Assembly (NCBI GenBank): GCA_013398615.1
Contig: VZSR01000514.1
Span: forward strand, 7,064,305-7,128,304
Reading direction: 5' to 3'
DNA: 64,000 nucleotides
Source: Brachypodius melanocephalos
Lineage: Eukaryota > Chordata > Aves > Passeriformes > Pycnonotidae
Shown here piece after piece: positions 14,634 through 26,300 of this stretch; position 1 is the first letter of the stretch, and every line of letters begins with the position of its first letter. The translations under genes and the position numbers were made by a program. The notes below the pieces were generated by a model, which saw nothing but the letters and a program-made list of their open reading frames with translations, had not been told where the DNA came from and did not search any database.

Positions 14634-14754
14634 AAATATAGAAAATCAGGAACTAAGAGAACCAAAGCTAAGTTTTTCACATGTGATGGAAAAGCATATG
14701 GGAAAAAAGAGAGGGGGGAAAAGGTCAGCAGTTAAATAGCAAATAGAAGCCTCA
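14634..14754 (+). repeat. Direct repeat copy 2 (121 bp)
   Basis: Second copy of the 121-bp repeat, same orientation as 12470-12590 and about 2.16 kb downstream. It differs mainly in the middle (a G-rich run at 14711-14720) and by scattered substitutions. Its 3' end has been further duplicated, with the terminal segment at 14734-14756 recurring at 14765-14787. Confidence 0.85.
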
Positions 14755-14788
14755 ATTTTTGAATAAATAGCAAATAGAAGCCTCAATA
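14734..14788 (+). repeat. 31-bp-period tandem duplication at the end of copy 2
   Basis: The 23-base segment starting at 14734 (AAATAGCAAATAGAAGCCTC plus three bases) recurs exactly at 14765, and a partial third AATAGAAGCCT follows at about 14785. Copy 1 lacks this duplication, so it arose after the two 121-bp copies separated. Confidence 0.8.
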
Positions 14789-16219
14789 GAAGCCTAAAAT
14801 TTTTGACAAGGGAAAAAAAGAACTGGCACCTGCAACATAAGGGATGCAAGAGAGAGAATAAGGATCTTAGAGGATTATTGTGCTAATCTTCTTCCTTAAA
14901 AGTAAATGGTAATGTAAGTAGTGTTGTTTTATCTCCAGCGTGGGCAGAATGGGCCCCTTTTGGGCCCTTAAACCTATTGTCTTTGAGGTGGTGTGTTTTG
15001 TCTTGAGGAGGAGAGTAGTAAAGCTGCAAATCTGACAGTATATGTTATCACCCAGATGGAACATTAGGGAGGTATTCATAAAAACTGAATTTCACCTGGC
15101 GAGGTTTATCACCCCAGATTTCCTCTACACACAGAAAGAGATCTGCTTTAAATCACCCCCTGCCAGAAAGACCCCTCTGGAGGGAAGCAAACCCCAGACT
15201 ACTGCTGCCTTTTCTCCTGAGTGTTCTCCTGATTGCTCAGTTGTGTTCCAAGCTGCTCTGTTTCCCAGATACTCACACACAGATATTCACACACACACAC
15301 AGAGATATTCTGATTTCTGAATTGCATGAGATGTAATTCAGCCCTGTAATAATGGCCAATCACACTCTGCCTATATGGCTGATAAATCTCTGTCCCACAG
15401 GTGTTCATCCCTCTCATGATGTATAGCAAGGCTTTAACTTTCATCACAGTGGTTAAAGCATCCAATTGCATGAATGGGTTTGGGTAAAAAGCTTTTAAAA
15501 TGTAACTCAAGCTCACAATTTTTTACAGCCTTCATATCTTCATTTTGCTCTGATTTGCATCCATGGTCCAAGTGAAAACCAAGTTTGCTGAAGATAGAGA
15601 CAAAGACTAAAAAAATGCTGTACAGGCAACCTCGAGCATGCCAGGCTGAAGGAAACTTTTGCAATCCAGACATGTCTAATTCCTACAGAGGGTTCATAAA
15701 CCAACCCCACCTGGGCCATAACTGTGATACTGACTTCTAAAAAAAACAATTATGATTTTGTTTGTATTAAACCAGGTACTGCTAAAAGTAAGTGAAAATA
15801 GAGCTGCTTCAGTACTCCAAGTAGACTTTTTTCTCTTCTGCAGAAATAGGTTTACAAGACCAAATTAGATTCTGGCATGATTAATGCATCTCACCAAATT
15901 CTTGCAGAGTAGCAAATTAGTTTATAGTGATTTTCTTGAAAACAAATTAAACGGCTGCACAACATCATAAGAATAGAGATGTTTTTCATAACATATGGAT
16001 AAATGATTCAATGGAAGTGAGATGTAATCAAACTGAAAATGTAATCCAAATGTTTCAAATATTACTGTCCATTGTAGAAAAATGTGTAATTACTTGCATT
16101 TTAATGCATGATGGGTAACATACAGTGGCAGAGCAGCAAGGAATTAATCTGCATGAGACCTGCACATATTCTAAGTAGATTATTCCTTTTTAGGTGTTTT
16201 TATTATCATTCCCTTAAAA
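14789..16219. other. Unique non-coding stretch
   Basis: No gene is recognised. The frames at 15199-15516 and 15434-15749 on the minus strand overlap each other and have no family signature. The stretch holds a short interrupted CA microsatellite (15273-15302). Confidence 0.55.
15273..15302. repeat. Interrupted (CA)n microsatellite
   Basis: Two short CA runs are separated by an AGATATT spacer, and a similar AGATATT follows the second run, giving a compound CACACA-AGATATT pattern twice over. Confidence 0.75.
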
Positions 16220-16499
16220 ACGATATGACAAGAAGATTTGGCCTCAGGTTGCACCAGGGGAGGTTTAGATTGGCTATTAGGAAAAACTTCTTCACCACAA
16301 TGGTTGTCAAGCCCTGGAAGAGGCTGCCCAGGGAAGTGGTGAAGTCACCATTGCTGGAGGTGTTTAAAAGAGGAGTGCATGTGGCACTCAAGGACAGGTT
16401 TTCTTGGTGGACTTTGCAGTCTTAACTTAATGGGGTCAGACCCCCCATGATCTTAAGGGTCTTTTCCAACCTAAACAACTTATTGGTTCTGTGGTTCTT
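16220..16499 (+). mobile_element. CR1 LINE, 5'-truncated 3' fragment
   Basis: The sequence follows the 3' end of chicken-repeat-1 (CR1) non-LTR retrotransposons in order: a GGCCTCAGGTTGCACCAGGGG block, the GGCTGCCCAGGGAAGTGGTG block, a GGAGGTGTTTAAAAGAGG block, a TTGGTGGACTTTGCAGT block, and the GATCTTAAGGGTCTTTTCCAACCT terminus. It then ends in degenerate copies of the ATTCTRTG-type tail (GGTTCTGTGGTTCTTG). Only the last C-terminal codons and 3' UTR are represented, and it cannot be autonomous. CR1s usually lack clear target duplications and none is seen. The open frame at 16108-16425 is this element's remnant. Confidence 0.93.
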
Positions 16500-18213
16500 G
16501 TGTTCCAGGAGGGCTTGAGTTGAGAAAAGAAGGTGAGAGATAAAACCTTCAGTTGATCAATGTGAGATTGCCCCATTCCATTGCTGTAGGGTCTCCAGCT
16601 CCCCAAACCAGGGCACTGTTTGAAGCAGCCTGGAGTGCATTGTCAGCTTCCCCTTGTCCATATCCAGAGAGGCCAAACAAGCTGTGCTCTCTTAGTCACT
16701 GTCAGGCTGGGTGGTTGAAAGGCACCAGATGTTGTACAGACCTGGATTTCAGACCAAACTATGGATATCTCACTCTGAAAGGGAAAGAGAACTGCCTGAC
16801 TGCATTAAAAAGAAAAAAAAAATCACCACTGGCCCCGTGGAATACAAATATTTCACACAAATATGTAGGGCCATTTCCTTTACACAATGAGAAAATTTGG
16901 GAAAGGCTGAACGTTTCTTCAAATGAGCCTTTATTGTATAGTCTGGATTTCCCACAAACTGACAGCAGGTAATTTATAAGTCTATTCTGGGAATAAGAAT
17001 TTCTTAGTCCCTTATAGATAGCCCTTATTGCTAAATAGCAAAGGTGTAATAAAAAGGAGCATGACATCTTCTCTCTACTAGTGTGTGGCTATTTAATTCC
17101 ACACTATCGTTATTTCGTTTATTATTGTTATGGTTTAGGCTCTGTCTCATATTTTACTTATTTAATTAAGTTATATGCAAAAGAAAAGGAAAACATACCT
17201 CCTGGCCTCTTGGCTGTTTTCCAATCTTGCAAAAATTATCACTGAAAAGAAATGATGGGGTTACTTGCCCAAAGTAATTTCCCAGTTAGTTTAGTTTGTT
17301 TAATATATCTTTCCAAGAGTAAGAGAGGTGTCAACTTAAAATACACATTCATGCACCAAACAGGAAGAGAAGCCCATAAAAAGACTGTGAATTTGAGGTG
17401 CTGTCAGCTTGTCCTTTTAAAAATAATCTAATTCAAAAAAAAAAAAATCCCAAACCCATTCAATGTGACAGGCTCTGAAGACACTTATTGTTCTTGGCAG
17501 ATGCTTATGATTATTTTTCTCTGTGACTAAGTCTGCGATCTCTGGATACTGTCTAGGCACACCTGCCAGACCAGGAAACTCAGATACACATGAAGGATTT
17601 GACTATTTTCTGACTTTGGAATGAACTTAGATCTGTTGTGTTCTTCTAGCCATACACAGTCTTGAACTTCAGATGACTCTTAATTTTTCTCCTGGAAAGT
17701 ACTTGAGTATCAGGTCTGTACTTGCTTGGGAGGGAGGCTCTGTCCATCACGTTTCTAAATACAAAATGTTGCTCTGGTTCTCTTTTATCGGCCTTTTTGG
17801 ATATCTCCCAACATGACTTGATCCATAGCAGAGGAGCATGCAGCACAAAGAACAGGCTGGCCTTTTCAGCCATGAAAACTGAGCCTGAGCTGGTCTGCTT
17901 GGAGACAGTTTGGTTGAGGAACAACCAGAAAATCACTAAACAACGAAATTGAATATGACTATTTCTAGCACAGTATCTCATAGAAAGTGAGAGTTTTTTT
18001 TTCCATGGGTAGTCAGAAGCACTGCCTAGTAACCATCTTCTAGAATGTTATGTTCCTTCTAGAATATTATGTTCCCCCACTATTATAGACATTATAATGA
18101 ACATATCTTTTTCTATGAAGAACAAATGTATGCATTCCATAAACATTAGGTCGAATGGGATCTATTTCTTCCAATTAAGAAGTAGGTAATAAAAAACTTC
18201 ATTATTAACAGAG
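16500..18213. other. Unique non-coding stretch
   Basis: No recognised gene. The frame at 16553-16972 (+, 139 codons) is among the longer ones in the window, but it has no recognisable domain and is overlapped by antisense frames. A 13-A run lies at 17435-17447 and a small 19-bp tandem duplication at 18038-18075. Confidence 0.55.
18038..18075 (+). repeat. 19-bp tandem duplication
   Basis: TTCTAGAATGTTATGTTCC (18038-18056) is followed immediately by the same 19 bases with one G-to-A change (18057-18075). Confidence 0.85.
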
Positions 18214-18385
18214 GGGGGTGTATATAATTAGTGTGTGTGTGTATATAGAATTGTATAATATATATTATATATGTAATATATAGGTATATAATATATATAC
18301 ATATGTATAGGTGTATAGATATTATATAGAATTACATAATGGCATATTTATGTTATAATATTATATAAGTTTTGTGTATCTATGC
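18214..18385. repeat. TG/TA-rich compound microsatellite
   Basis: A TG run at about 18231-18242 passes into about 140 bp of imperfect TA-rich sequence with repeated ATATAT, GTATAT and TTATAT steps. It is strongly AT-rich and likely to vary in length between individuals. Confidence 0.85.
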
Positions 18386-19299
18386 ATATACCATTAATTC
18401 ACACAATATACATTGTGTATTTATCAAACAGAATTTTATAGACTTGAAATACTGATAAATGGCAGAATTCATTAAAATTCCCTACATTATAACTGGTAGT
18501 TTTATTGATGAACATGAAATTGCCTGCATTGGCTTTGCTGTATGCTATGGTGACTTTCAAGAGGCACCACAGTCTGTGATTCTCATCACTTAGTGTACCT
18601 TCAAACAGCTCAGATCCATTTCTATAGATTTCCATGGGCAGTAACTCTTCCACCATGGCAATATTTTGAGTAAGAGATGCTTTATGGTAAAAGGAGACTG
18701 TCCAGTGTGAGGTGAGCATGTACAGCCATGCCAGTCTTCAAAGAATCCACAGAAAGAAGGAACACAGACTTGTGACTTTAATAATATAGTGTTTACCCAG
18801 TCTTTTCTGTTTAAGTCTCTCTGTATGGCAGCTGGCATTTTATTTTCATTGCTTAAAGTCACCTTAAACAATGAGCATAATTTTGGTTAAAATGCCAAAC
18901 GAATCTAATTGATCTACCTGGCTTGTAGTTATTTTACTGTCTTCAGGTTTCTGAATGTTCTGATTCTGCACAACGACATATAGAAATTTAATCAAATGAA
19001 GACATCTATCCAAATGTTATGTCTGAATAATGCATATTTAAACTGAAAGGCAACATTTCCAGTTACCTGCCTAAGCACAAATGTGAGGTCATTTTTTGTT
19101 CCCTTACTTTTAACAAAAGAGATAGTAAGAATTCCATGCATTTCTCATTAAAATGAACAATAGACGAGGAAAAAAGGGTTTTAAACATGCACACCATTGT
19201 GTAAGACTAATTTTTTTCAATGTAGGGATTTTTTTTTTTACTTTTAGAGATAGCGTAGCCTTACATCAGTTCAAATGTAGTTGTATACAATCAGAGGAA
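18386..19299. other. Unique non-coding stretch
   Basis: AT-rich unique DNA. Minus-strand frames at 18399-18719 and 18590-18871 show no known family features. An 11-T run lies at 19229-19239. Confidence 0.55.
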
Positions 19300-20720
19300 A
19301 AATGTTTAAACATCCCAGCATGGGTATTTCCATTTAAATCTGATTACAGTGAAATAAAACTGTAGCTATTAAAGGTTTAGAAGAACTACAAATACAAGCA
19401 GTAAAAGAAGACAGTTAGTAAATGAGGTAGTAAAACATTTCAGCAGGGCAAACAGTTTACAGCACTCAGCCTTCCTGTGGCAGACTGTGCAATTCACCAC
19501 AGACCCGTGCACTGTTCCCTGAACTGCACTTAAACCTGCAATTAACCTTTCACGCCTAATGAAGCTGTTTTCCTGCAAAATTAAAATATATAGTGCTGCC
19601 TGTTTTTACAGGGACTGGGAGGGGAACATCTCGGAATGAATGACTTTTTCAGATGCTCTTGTTTGAGTGCAGGATTAAAGGGCTGTTTGTATACAAACCG
19701 TGAATGCGCTTTTCAAGGTAATCTCATTTGATTTGCTGTACTTAATCCCTCTGCTTATTTATAGCTTTGCACTATGGTAAAAATTTTAAAAAGGAAAAAA
19801 ATTCACAGCCCAGTAATTTTATGATTAGAGACTTCCTGAAAATAAACTGTTACCATTTAACTTCCATTAAGAAAGACAATAGTTCTGCTGAAGATAACCA
19901 AGTTCATATTGCTTCCTCTGGTGATTTCCTCATTGTGGGTGCAATTATCTCCTACAAAAATGTACTTTCCACTTAAAATTTGACTGGACTCATTTCTTAA
20001 TGACTTACACATACATATTGTTAAAACAAGATAGAGGTTGTTTGAACTGCACAAAATGAGGTCAGGTGATTTTTGTAACATTTAAACTAAATTTTAAAAC
20101 AGGGCTGGTTCCACAACTAAGATTGAATTTCCAGAAATTAGAGGTGACCCATTGAGTCTCTCTATGAGATCCTTACTAATTCCACTGTTCCTTTCTGCCA
20201 TGCTGCTCAAGACTCAGAAGCAACCAGAGACCATGTGCTCATTTGGAAAATAGCAGTTTGGATGTTAGGTAGGATATTTAAACAGCAGCATTCAGAGAAG
20301 GTGGGTAAATGTAATAACTTAGGAGTTGAGGTAATGCATCTAGAGCACTGTACAATTTACAGTTCCAACTTCAATGACTGTAAATGTATTCACATTTGTT
20401 ATTTAGATTAAAAAAAAACTGTAAAATCAAAGGAATGTTTGGGTTTGTTTTTTTTTTTTTTTTTAATGGATATTTAAGCCGCAGCATTTTCGTCCGTTTT
20501 ATTTTGATGTAAATTCTCCTTGCTCGAAGTGTCTGTGCACAAGCTTCACTTGGTAAATGAAATTCCTTTAGACTGCCAGTCTGAAATAATGAATTGTTCC
20601 CTCAGTTAATTGTATTGCTTTGATAACAAGGAACTATGCTGGGTGTAGAGAACATAATAAATGAATTTCATCAGATGATTTGTGTGATGTTTGGACAGAT
20701 GATCTTCCATAGTGACCTGA
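19300..20720. promoter_or_regulatory. Candidate conserved non-coding / enhancer block
   Basis: The block contains no repeat or long open frame. It retains dispersed CpGs in an AT-rich context and has many homeodomain-like TAAT/ATTA cores. A 14-bp perfect palindrome, GTTTGTATACAAAC, lies at 19685-19698, and the densest parts are about 19440-19760 and 20465-20690. A 17-T run interrupts it at 20448-20464. The character is that of a developmental conserved non-coding element, but this is judged by eye only. It may simply be unique neutral DNA. Confidence 0.3.
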
Positions 20721-21873
20721 TTTTAATGGTATTCTATCAACATGCCAGTACATCCCAGTATGCAGTGTTAGACCTAAGGATTCCTTTTTGTTGGTTGTTC
20801 TATTAAGTGAGGTTAGCTTAATACATCCAAGTATATTTTACAATAGCTTATTAAATTTAAAAATCTGCTTGCTAATAATGCTCCCTCTGTTTAGCATAGT
20901 CCCTAAGCCTAGCTGTTGAAGATGGGATGACATGTAAGCAATCATCAAAATGTTATTTAGGTTTGATCCCTGAATTTGCCAATACCAGATACCGCTTAAA
21001 CTTGAAAGGTGCCTCAAAGATTTCAACAATTTAATTTGTCAAAGTCCAATTTTAAGCATCACTGCCTCATGCCAGGAAATATTTGTGTATGTGAGAAAAA
21101 ACAACTTGATTAATCCTGGCACTCACATATCCTGAAATGTATCAATGATAATTGTGCTTAGTGTTTTACAATATCATGCATTTTTTAAAAAGCTGGATAC
21201 ACATTAATCAATTCTTGCAACTTTTTTGTGACTTAAGAAAGGTAATGTTACCAGTGTGCAATAGTATAGATTTTTTCAGGATACTGGAAATCTGAACTGA
21301 CCGTATATCTTACATTATGAAAGAAGACTGTAGCAACACTTCTTGGTTAAAAACAATTTTTGCACAGTTTCTTAGTAGATAAGTGCCATAATGAGAGGCT
21401 GCATGAAAAGTATTGCAAAATGGGATTCTGTGTAATAGATAAATTGAGTTTGATATTGGCTTGAGATAGGAAATAGAGACTGCCTCTTAAACATGGTGAG
21501 AAGTATTTTCAAAGGTTTCCTTGGAGAGTGGTGGTGTTATTGGTTGGAGAATGAAATGTTTTGGGCAGCGTGGAGAACCAGCACCTTCCTTACCTACATT
21601 TTGGGTCTATGTAGGTGTTGGTTTTGTGGTTTGTTTGCAGGAGAACATATAAACGATGTGAATACTCCTGACCCATTTGATTGCAGTATCACCTGTGTGG
21701 ATTTAAAAGCCTAGAAACACCATGTATTAAGTGTGTTAATCTATCAATGTATTAAGTGTGTGTTGTTAATCACAGCGTTTCAGAAGTCACTAATTCCTAG
21801 AAAGGATGCAGCAGCAAGCAAATGGAAGAGTAAATTCTTAAAATATTATCTTCTCAGGTCTAGAGGGGAAGCT
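20721..21873. other. Unique non-coding stretch
   Basis: AT-rich sequence without a recognised gene or transposon. The only structure noted is a 25-bp-period tandem duplication at 21722-21773. Confidence 0.55.
21722..21773 (+). repeat. 25-bp-period tandem duplication
   Basis: ATGTATTAAGTGTGT at 21722 recurs at 21747, each copy followed by a TTAATC segment. The second copy has a few extra bases. Confidence 0.75.
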
Positions 21874-22261
21874 GAATGAGGAGTGGCTGAGGTTGCTTGG
21901 TCTGTTCAGCCTGGAGGAGACCAAGGGGAGACCTCAGTGCAGTTACAGCTTCCTCATGAGGGGAAGAGCAGGGGCAGACACCGATCTCTGCTCTGTGGTG
22001 ACAGTGACAGGACCCAAGGCAACAGCCTGAAGTTGTGTCAGGAGAGGTTAAGATGGATATTAGAAAAAAATTCTTCATCTAGAGGGTGGTTGGCCCTGGT
22101 ACAGGCTCCCCAGGGCAGTGGTCACTGCACTGACGGAGTTCAAGAGGGATGTGGACAATGCACATGGTGGGATTCTTGGAATTGTCCTCTTCAGGGCCAG
22201 AAGCAGGACTTGATGAACATTATGGTCCTTTCCAACTCAGATTATTCTGTGTTTCTATGGT
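21874..22261 (+). mobile_element. CR1 LINE, 3' fragment of a second subfamily
   Basis: It matches the CR1 3' region from the GTCTGTTCAGCCTGGAGGAG block through GGGGAGACCTCA, a degenerate middle, GGATATTAGAAAAAAATTCTTC, GGCTCCCCAGGGCAGTGG and GAGTTCAAGAGGGATGTGGA. The end is GGTCCTTTCCAACTCAGATT followed by TTCTGTGTTTCTATGG. The CCAACTCAG terminus and the 'TTTGGACAACGC'-like block differ from the CCAACCTAA type at 16220, so the two copies come from different CR1 subfamilies. It is 5'-truncated and not functional. The 156-codon frame at 21883-22353 is a shadow of it. Confidence 0.9.
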
Positions 22262-22498
22262 TCCTAAGCATGCTGGTCTGTGCCCTTGGCAATACCTTGT
22301 TAAGATTACAACAGGTCATGAAATACCAACCAATTAACCAGAGTCCAAAATAGAAGAGTTTTGGTGAGTTGAAAACATTTAGAATTTACCCAGGCCACCA
22401 TGATTCACTACTTGTTTACAGATCTGTGCTTTCTAGAAAGGTATTTTCATATCTTTTTGTGGTAAATATTAACCTCTGAATATTCACCAATTAGAGGC

Positions 22499-22529
<31 letters not shown>

Positions 22530-22993
22530 GCACAGGCAGATATTTAGGGATACAATGTTATCCTAACTGCAGTTTCTGTTTCTCTCTTATTTTCTGATTT
22601 GATGGTTTTTTTCAATTTCTAAATGCAATGCACATATATTTAATATGAGCGAATTCATGTCAGAAAACTTCTGGTCCACATAACCAGGAAAATGGTCATA
22701 AAGAGGAGACCATGCTAAGATCACACAGCAGATCAATAAGAGACACAAATGGAACTCAGTTTTCTTTATTTCAGTCTGGTGTCTTAACTGCATTTTTTGC
22801 CTTCCACTGTTTCTTCACTGTTACCAAGTAGCATTTAAGAAAGTGAGAACTTGTTCTCTGATTTTGAAATAAAACTGATCACTTCTGGGAAAGTACATAA
22901 ACTTGGCTTGAAAGAAACCATCACGCTGCTCTGGAATTCTTTTCAGGAAAGCTGAGCATTAAATTTTGCTTTTTTCCTTTATTTATCTTACAG
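22262..22993. other. Unique non-coding stretch with (TA)n
   Basis: A (TA)n microsatellite lies at 22499-22530. The end of the interval (about 22965-22993) is a pyrimidine-rich run ending in TTACAG, a good splice-acceptor sequence for the candidate exon that follows. Confidence 0.6.
22499..22530. repeat. (TA)n microsatellite
   Basis: About 32 bases of TA dinucleotide with one ATACAT interruption. Confidence 0.9.
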
Positions 22994-23326
22994 GTCTTGC
23001 AATTGCAAGTGCTCTGATAGACATTTCACAACAGAAGCCTGCAGACTGTAAAGATAAGAGCTCAGGAGTCAGAAATCGAAAACATCACCTTTCAACACGT
23101 CAAGGAACTTGTGTCTGAGAGTCAAAAACTGCAATTGTATATTCTGTAATGTTTTCTTTTTAAATGGCTTCCATTGAAAGCTATCCTACAGCCTCAGTTT
23201 TTGTGGAGGCAAACCTCTGAATGAACACATGAGGTACTGTGCTCTGTTATAGTCACACAGCCTGCTATCCCCCAAAGCAGAACACACCTGTGGTAGGTGT
23301 GAGTATGCTTGATGAGCTTTAATAAA
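22994..23326 (+). other. Candidate terminal exon (acceptor, 40 codons, stop, AATAAA)
   Basis: A pyrimidine-rich tract ending in TTATCTTACAG at 22993 is followed by two bases and then 40 open codons (22996-23115) ending in TGA at 23116-23118. The predicted C-terminal peptide begins LAIASALIDISQQ and ends RQGTCV, is hydrophilic after the first dozen residues, and matches no family I know. An AATAAA lies about 200 bases after the stop at 23321-23326, a plausible 3' UTR length. A 40-codon open stretch after an acceptor-like site is not rare by chance (roughly one in seven per frame), and no upstream exon is identified. It could also be a non-coding RNA exon or nothing. Confidence 0.2.
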
Positions 23327-26300
23327 AAGAGTGGATCCTGGCATCAACAAAATACAAAATAAAATACCGAGTATTCTTAATCCTGGACATATCAGAGCAG
23401 AGAAAATACTTGGGCAGAATTAGAAAAAAAGTTTACATTTTTTTGGTAATGTAGAAGCAAATTGTATGGTTGAAAACGGAGCGAATTCCAAGAAAAGAAA
23501 GGAAATTTTTGTATAGCTTAATGTAACAATGGGAATTGTACAGTTCTTTCCTTGTAATTGGCATTAAGATTTCTTTCCAGCTAGCAGGAACTAAAGAGAA
23601 CCATTTGGATTTAGGTGGTTTTTTATCATTGCCCAGAAGAGGTAGGCAGCTTTTGATTTAGCAAAGGTGTATCCCAGGAATGCCACATGTAATATTTGAA
23701 AGATAATTCTATTAAATACTATGACTTGAGCATTTAATGATTATTTTTCCTTGCATTGAAAAAACTCCTCATAAACCTAATTTGGGCTGCAGAAGAGCAA
23801 TGGGTGGGCTTTCTTTTCTGTACCTCAGAGTTTGTCCTGAATTAGGGGTATTTTACGAAGAGGATCCTCCATGCCAGATAAATGATCAGCAAAATTAACT
23901 GAGCATGGAAAAGCTGCTTTATAGTATTTTTTACCAAGAGTCTCCAAGACTGTAAATCTAAGGAGAGTTGAACATGCTGCTATTCAACTTGCTCCCATTT
24001 CAATATTGAAATTTGCTAGTGTCTATATACTGTCCTGTTAGCAGAAGAAATTAATCCCAGTCAGCACTTGGGCTCTTGTTTTTATAATAAAGTGTGGGTA
24101 TTTTTTTTCCTCACAACTGCAGAATTCCATCTCATTGTCACTGTTAAGGAATTACCCTATATAAATAAACAAATAAATGTTTAAAAATCCAACTTGCTTC
24201 CAACATTAGTTGTCAAATCCCACGGCCAGTACGGAACCTCACACAATCGGAACTCAACAACAAAAAAGCAGATGAAAGAATTTCCATTGTGAAGGACTTT
24301 AGTCTTCTGGGGGCTCAGTAACCACAACAGGTAACCTGTCAACCAGCTTTAATGGCCCTCTGTCTTTTTATTTACTCAAAATTCATGAACACAGAAAAGA
24401 GCAAGAGAGTGCTAAGGGGCAGGTAGCAGATGTGTCGTATTCTCAATTATGCATTACACACTGACAGAGTGCAATATAAAGCAGTAGTTTTGTACAAGCT
24501 TGTTGAAAGTATAGTTTCTCAACTCCAAATTTGTCACCATCCTCGTACGGGAGAGTGATACAGAGGTATAAATGTCTCATGTAATGATAGACTTTTGGTA
24601 AATATGAAAGATATAAAAAGATAATTGATGTTTACTACAATATCTGTATTTTTTATGTTCTTTTTATTTCAGAAAGATGATGACATTTTACTGTTTATAG
24701 TTGACTACATAGTTACTTGCATGCCATGGTGGTGCAGTAGCAGTAATAAAGCCCTGTTGTGAGTTGTGTTTATTTCCTAAAGCCATTCATACATAGAAGT
24801 ACTCAGCTTAATTTGGATGAGGACTAAATGTAAAAAATAATTATTAAAAAGGAACAACTGTACAGTATGTAGTTATATCTTATACAGGAGTGTTAGGTTG
24901 CATCTAACCATGACTGCTCTATTGTTTTGATAAATTATGCACTTATGAATTATGGTATAATTATTTCTTATACTGGCATGATTGTTTCAGTATTTTCATA
25001 TCTTAAAATAAGATTATTATCTTAAAATAATGCCATCACAATCTTGTGACTTTTATTGCCTATTCTGACCTCATATAACCTAAAACTTTAAAAATTTATA
25101 TTTTAAAGGTTCTGTTGGGGACTTTGAACCAGTGCTGCTTAGCCTAGTGAAAAAACTGTTCTTTGAAAACAACCCTTTCTGCCAGGTTTAAAATTAATCT
25201 GTTCAAGTGAATATAAACCAATGGGACTGGTTTACATGATGCATACACTTAAGAAAAGGAAAGAGCCACTTGACTGGAATACATTCCAAACTCTGTGTTA
25301 TCCTCAACCTAAGCATTTCACATAAGAAATATGCAGTGTGTGTTTTGTGAATGTGCTGGAGACCCCATCCACAGAAAGGCCATCCAGTCCTGTAGGAGAG
25401 TTTTGACTGTGCTCACTCATACAGGATTGCATCCCTCTGTATCTCAGCCAGAGTTTGAAGAATACTTGAAAATCAGGTGTGAATTTTAAAGGGATTAAAA
25501 TATTTTATTGTGACACTGAGGATAGGCAAATAGCGATCAGCCATTTTACTGTGTTTTCAGATAAAAATGTTATTTTACTGTACAAGAAAAGCATGTTTGT
25601 CATGGGATCATTCAGCATTTCCCCTCACTCTGAGAATTTTTTTTTCTGAAGTATCTTTCTTCTCCCAGGATCCCTGATTGCATGCAAAATAGTAAATTCA
25701 TATAATAACGAAGTAAATAAAAATACTTACATGATGGCCACATGTAAAAACAAGAAGTTTGAAAACACATTTTATACCAAAGCTTTCTTTTTGGAAGGTT
25801 TAAGTCGCATAAATGTCTGATAACTACATTTGTTAGTTGCTGACAAGTGCAAACCTTTTGGTAATGACCACTGTACATCAGATGAGAAGTTTTATGAACA
25901 GTCTCATCATGGTTGTGTCAAGGAAAGGCCATACTTTTTTTAAACTCTGTTCTGAAAATTAACTTTGGAACCCTTTCTTAGAGTCAGAAAATGTTGAATG
26001 GCTGGGTTTATTCTTAATGTGATTTATATTGGATGAAAAATAAATGAGTGAGTGCTATTCTGGTAAGCAAGCCCCAGTGAAGTTCTGATTGTCAGGATTC
26101 AACCTCCTCCTCCTCCTCAGTCTGTGGATTCTGCTGAGAGAAATCCAGCAGCTACAAATTACTGTTCCAAATGTGAGATAGCCTGGCCATGGTAACATGG
26201 GTTTAGTCCTTCAGTTCCTCTTTCTATTTCTATATTTATATAAAATCCTGAAACTACTTAAATCCAATTTGCACACTTCAGAATGTTTGTTTCCATTCAT

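Noticed and set aside
12470..14754. The two 121-bp repeats as LTRs of a small retrovirus-like element
   Set aside because: No primer-binding site, polypurine tract, TG...CA ends or coding remnants are seen between them.
19418..19434. TGAGGTAGTA, the start of let-7
   Set aside because: Only ten bases match; the rest of the mature sequence and a precursor hairpin are absent.
21883..22353. 156-codon plus-strand frame
   Set aside because: It lies on a 5'-truncated CR1 fragment and does not follow the CR1 reverse transcriptase reading frame.
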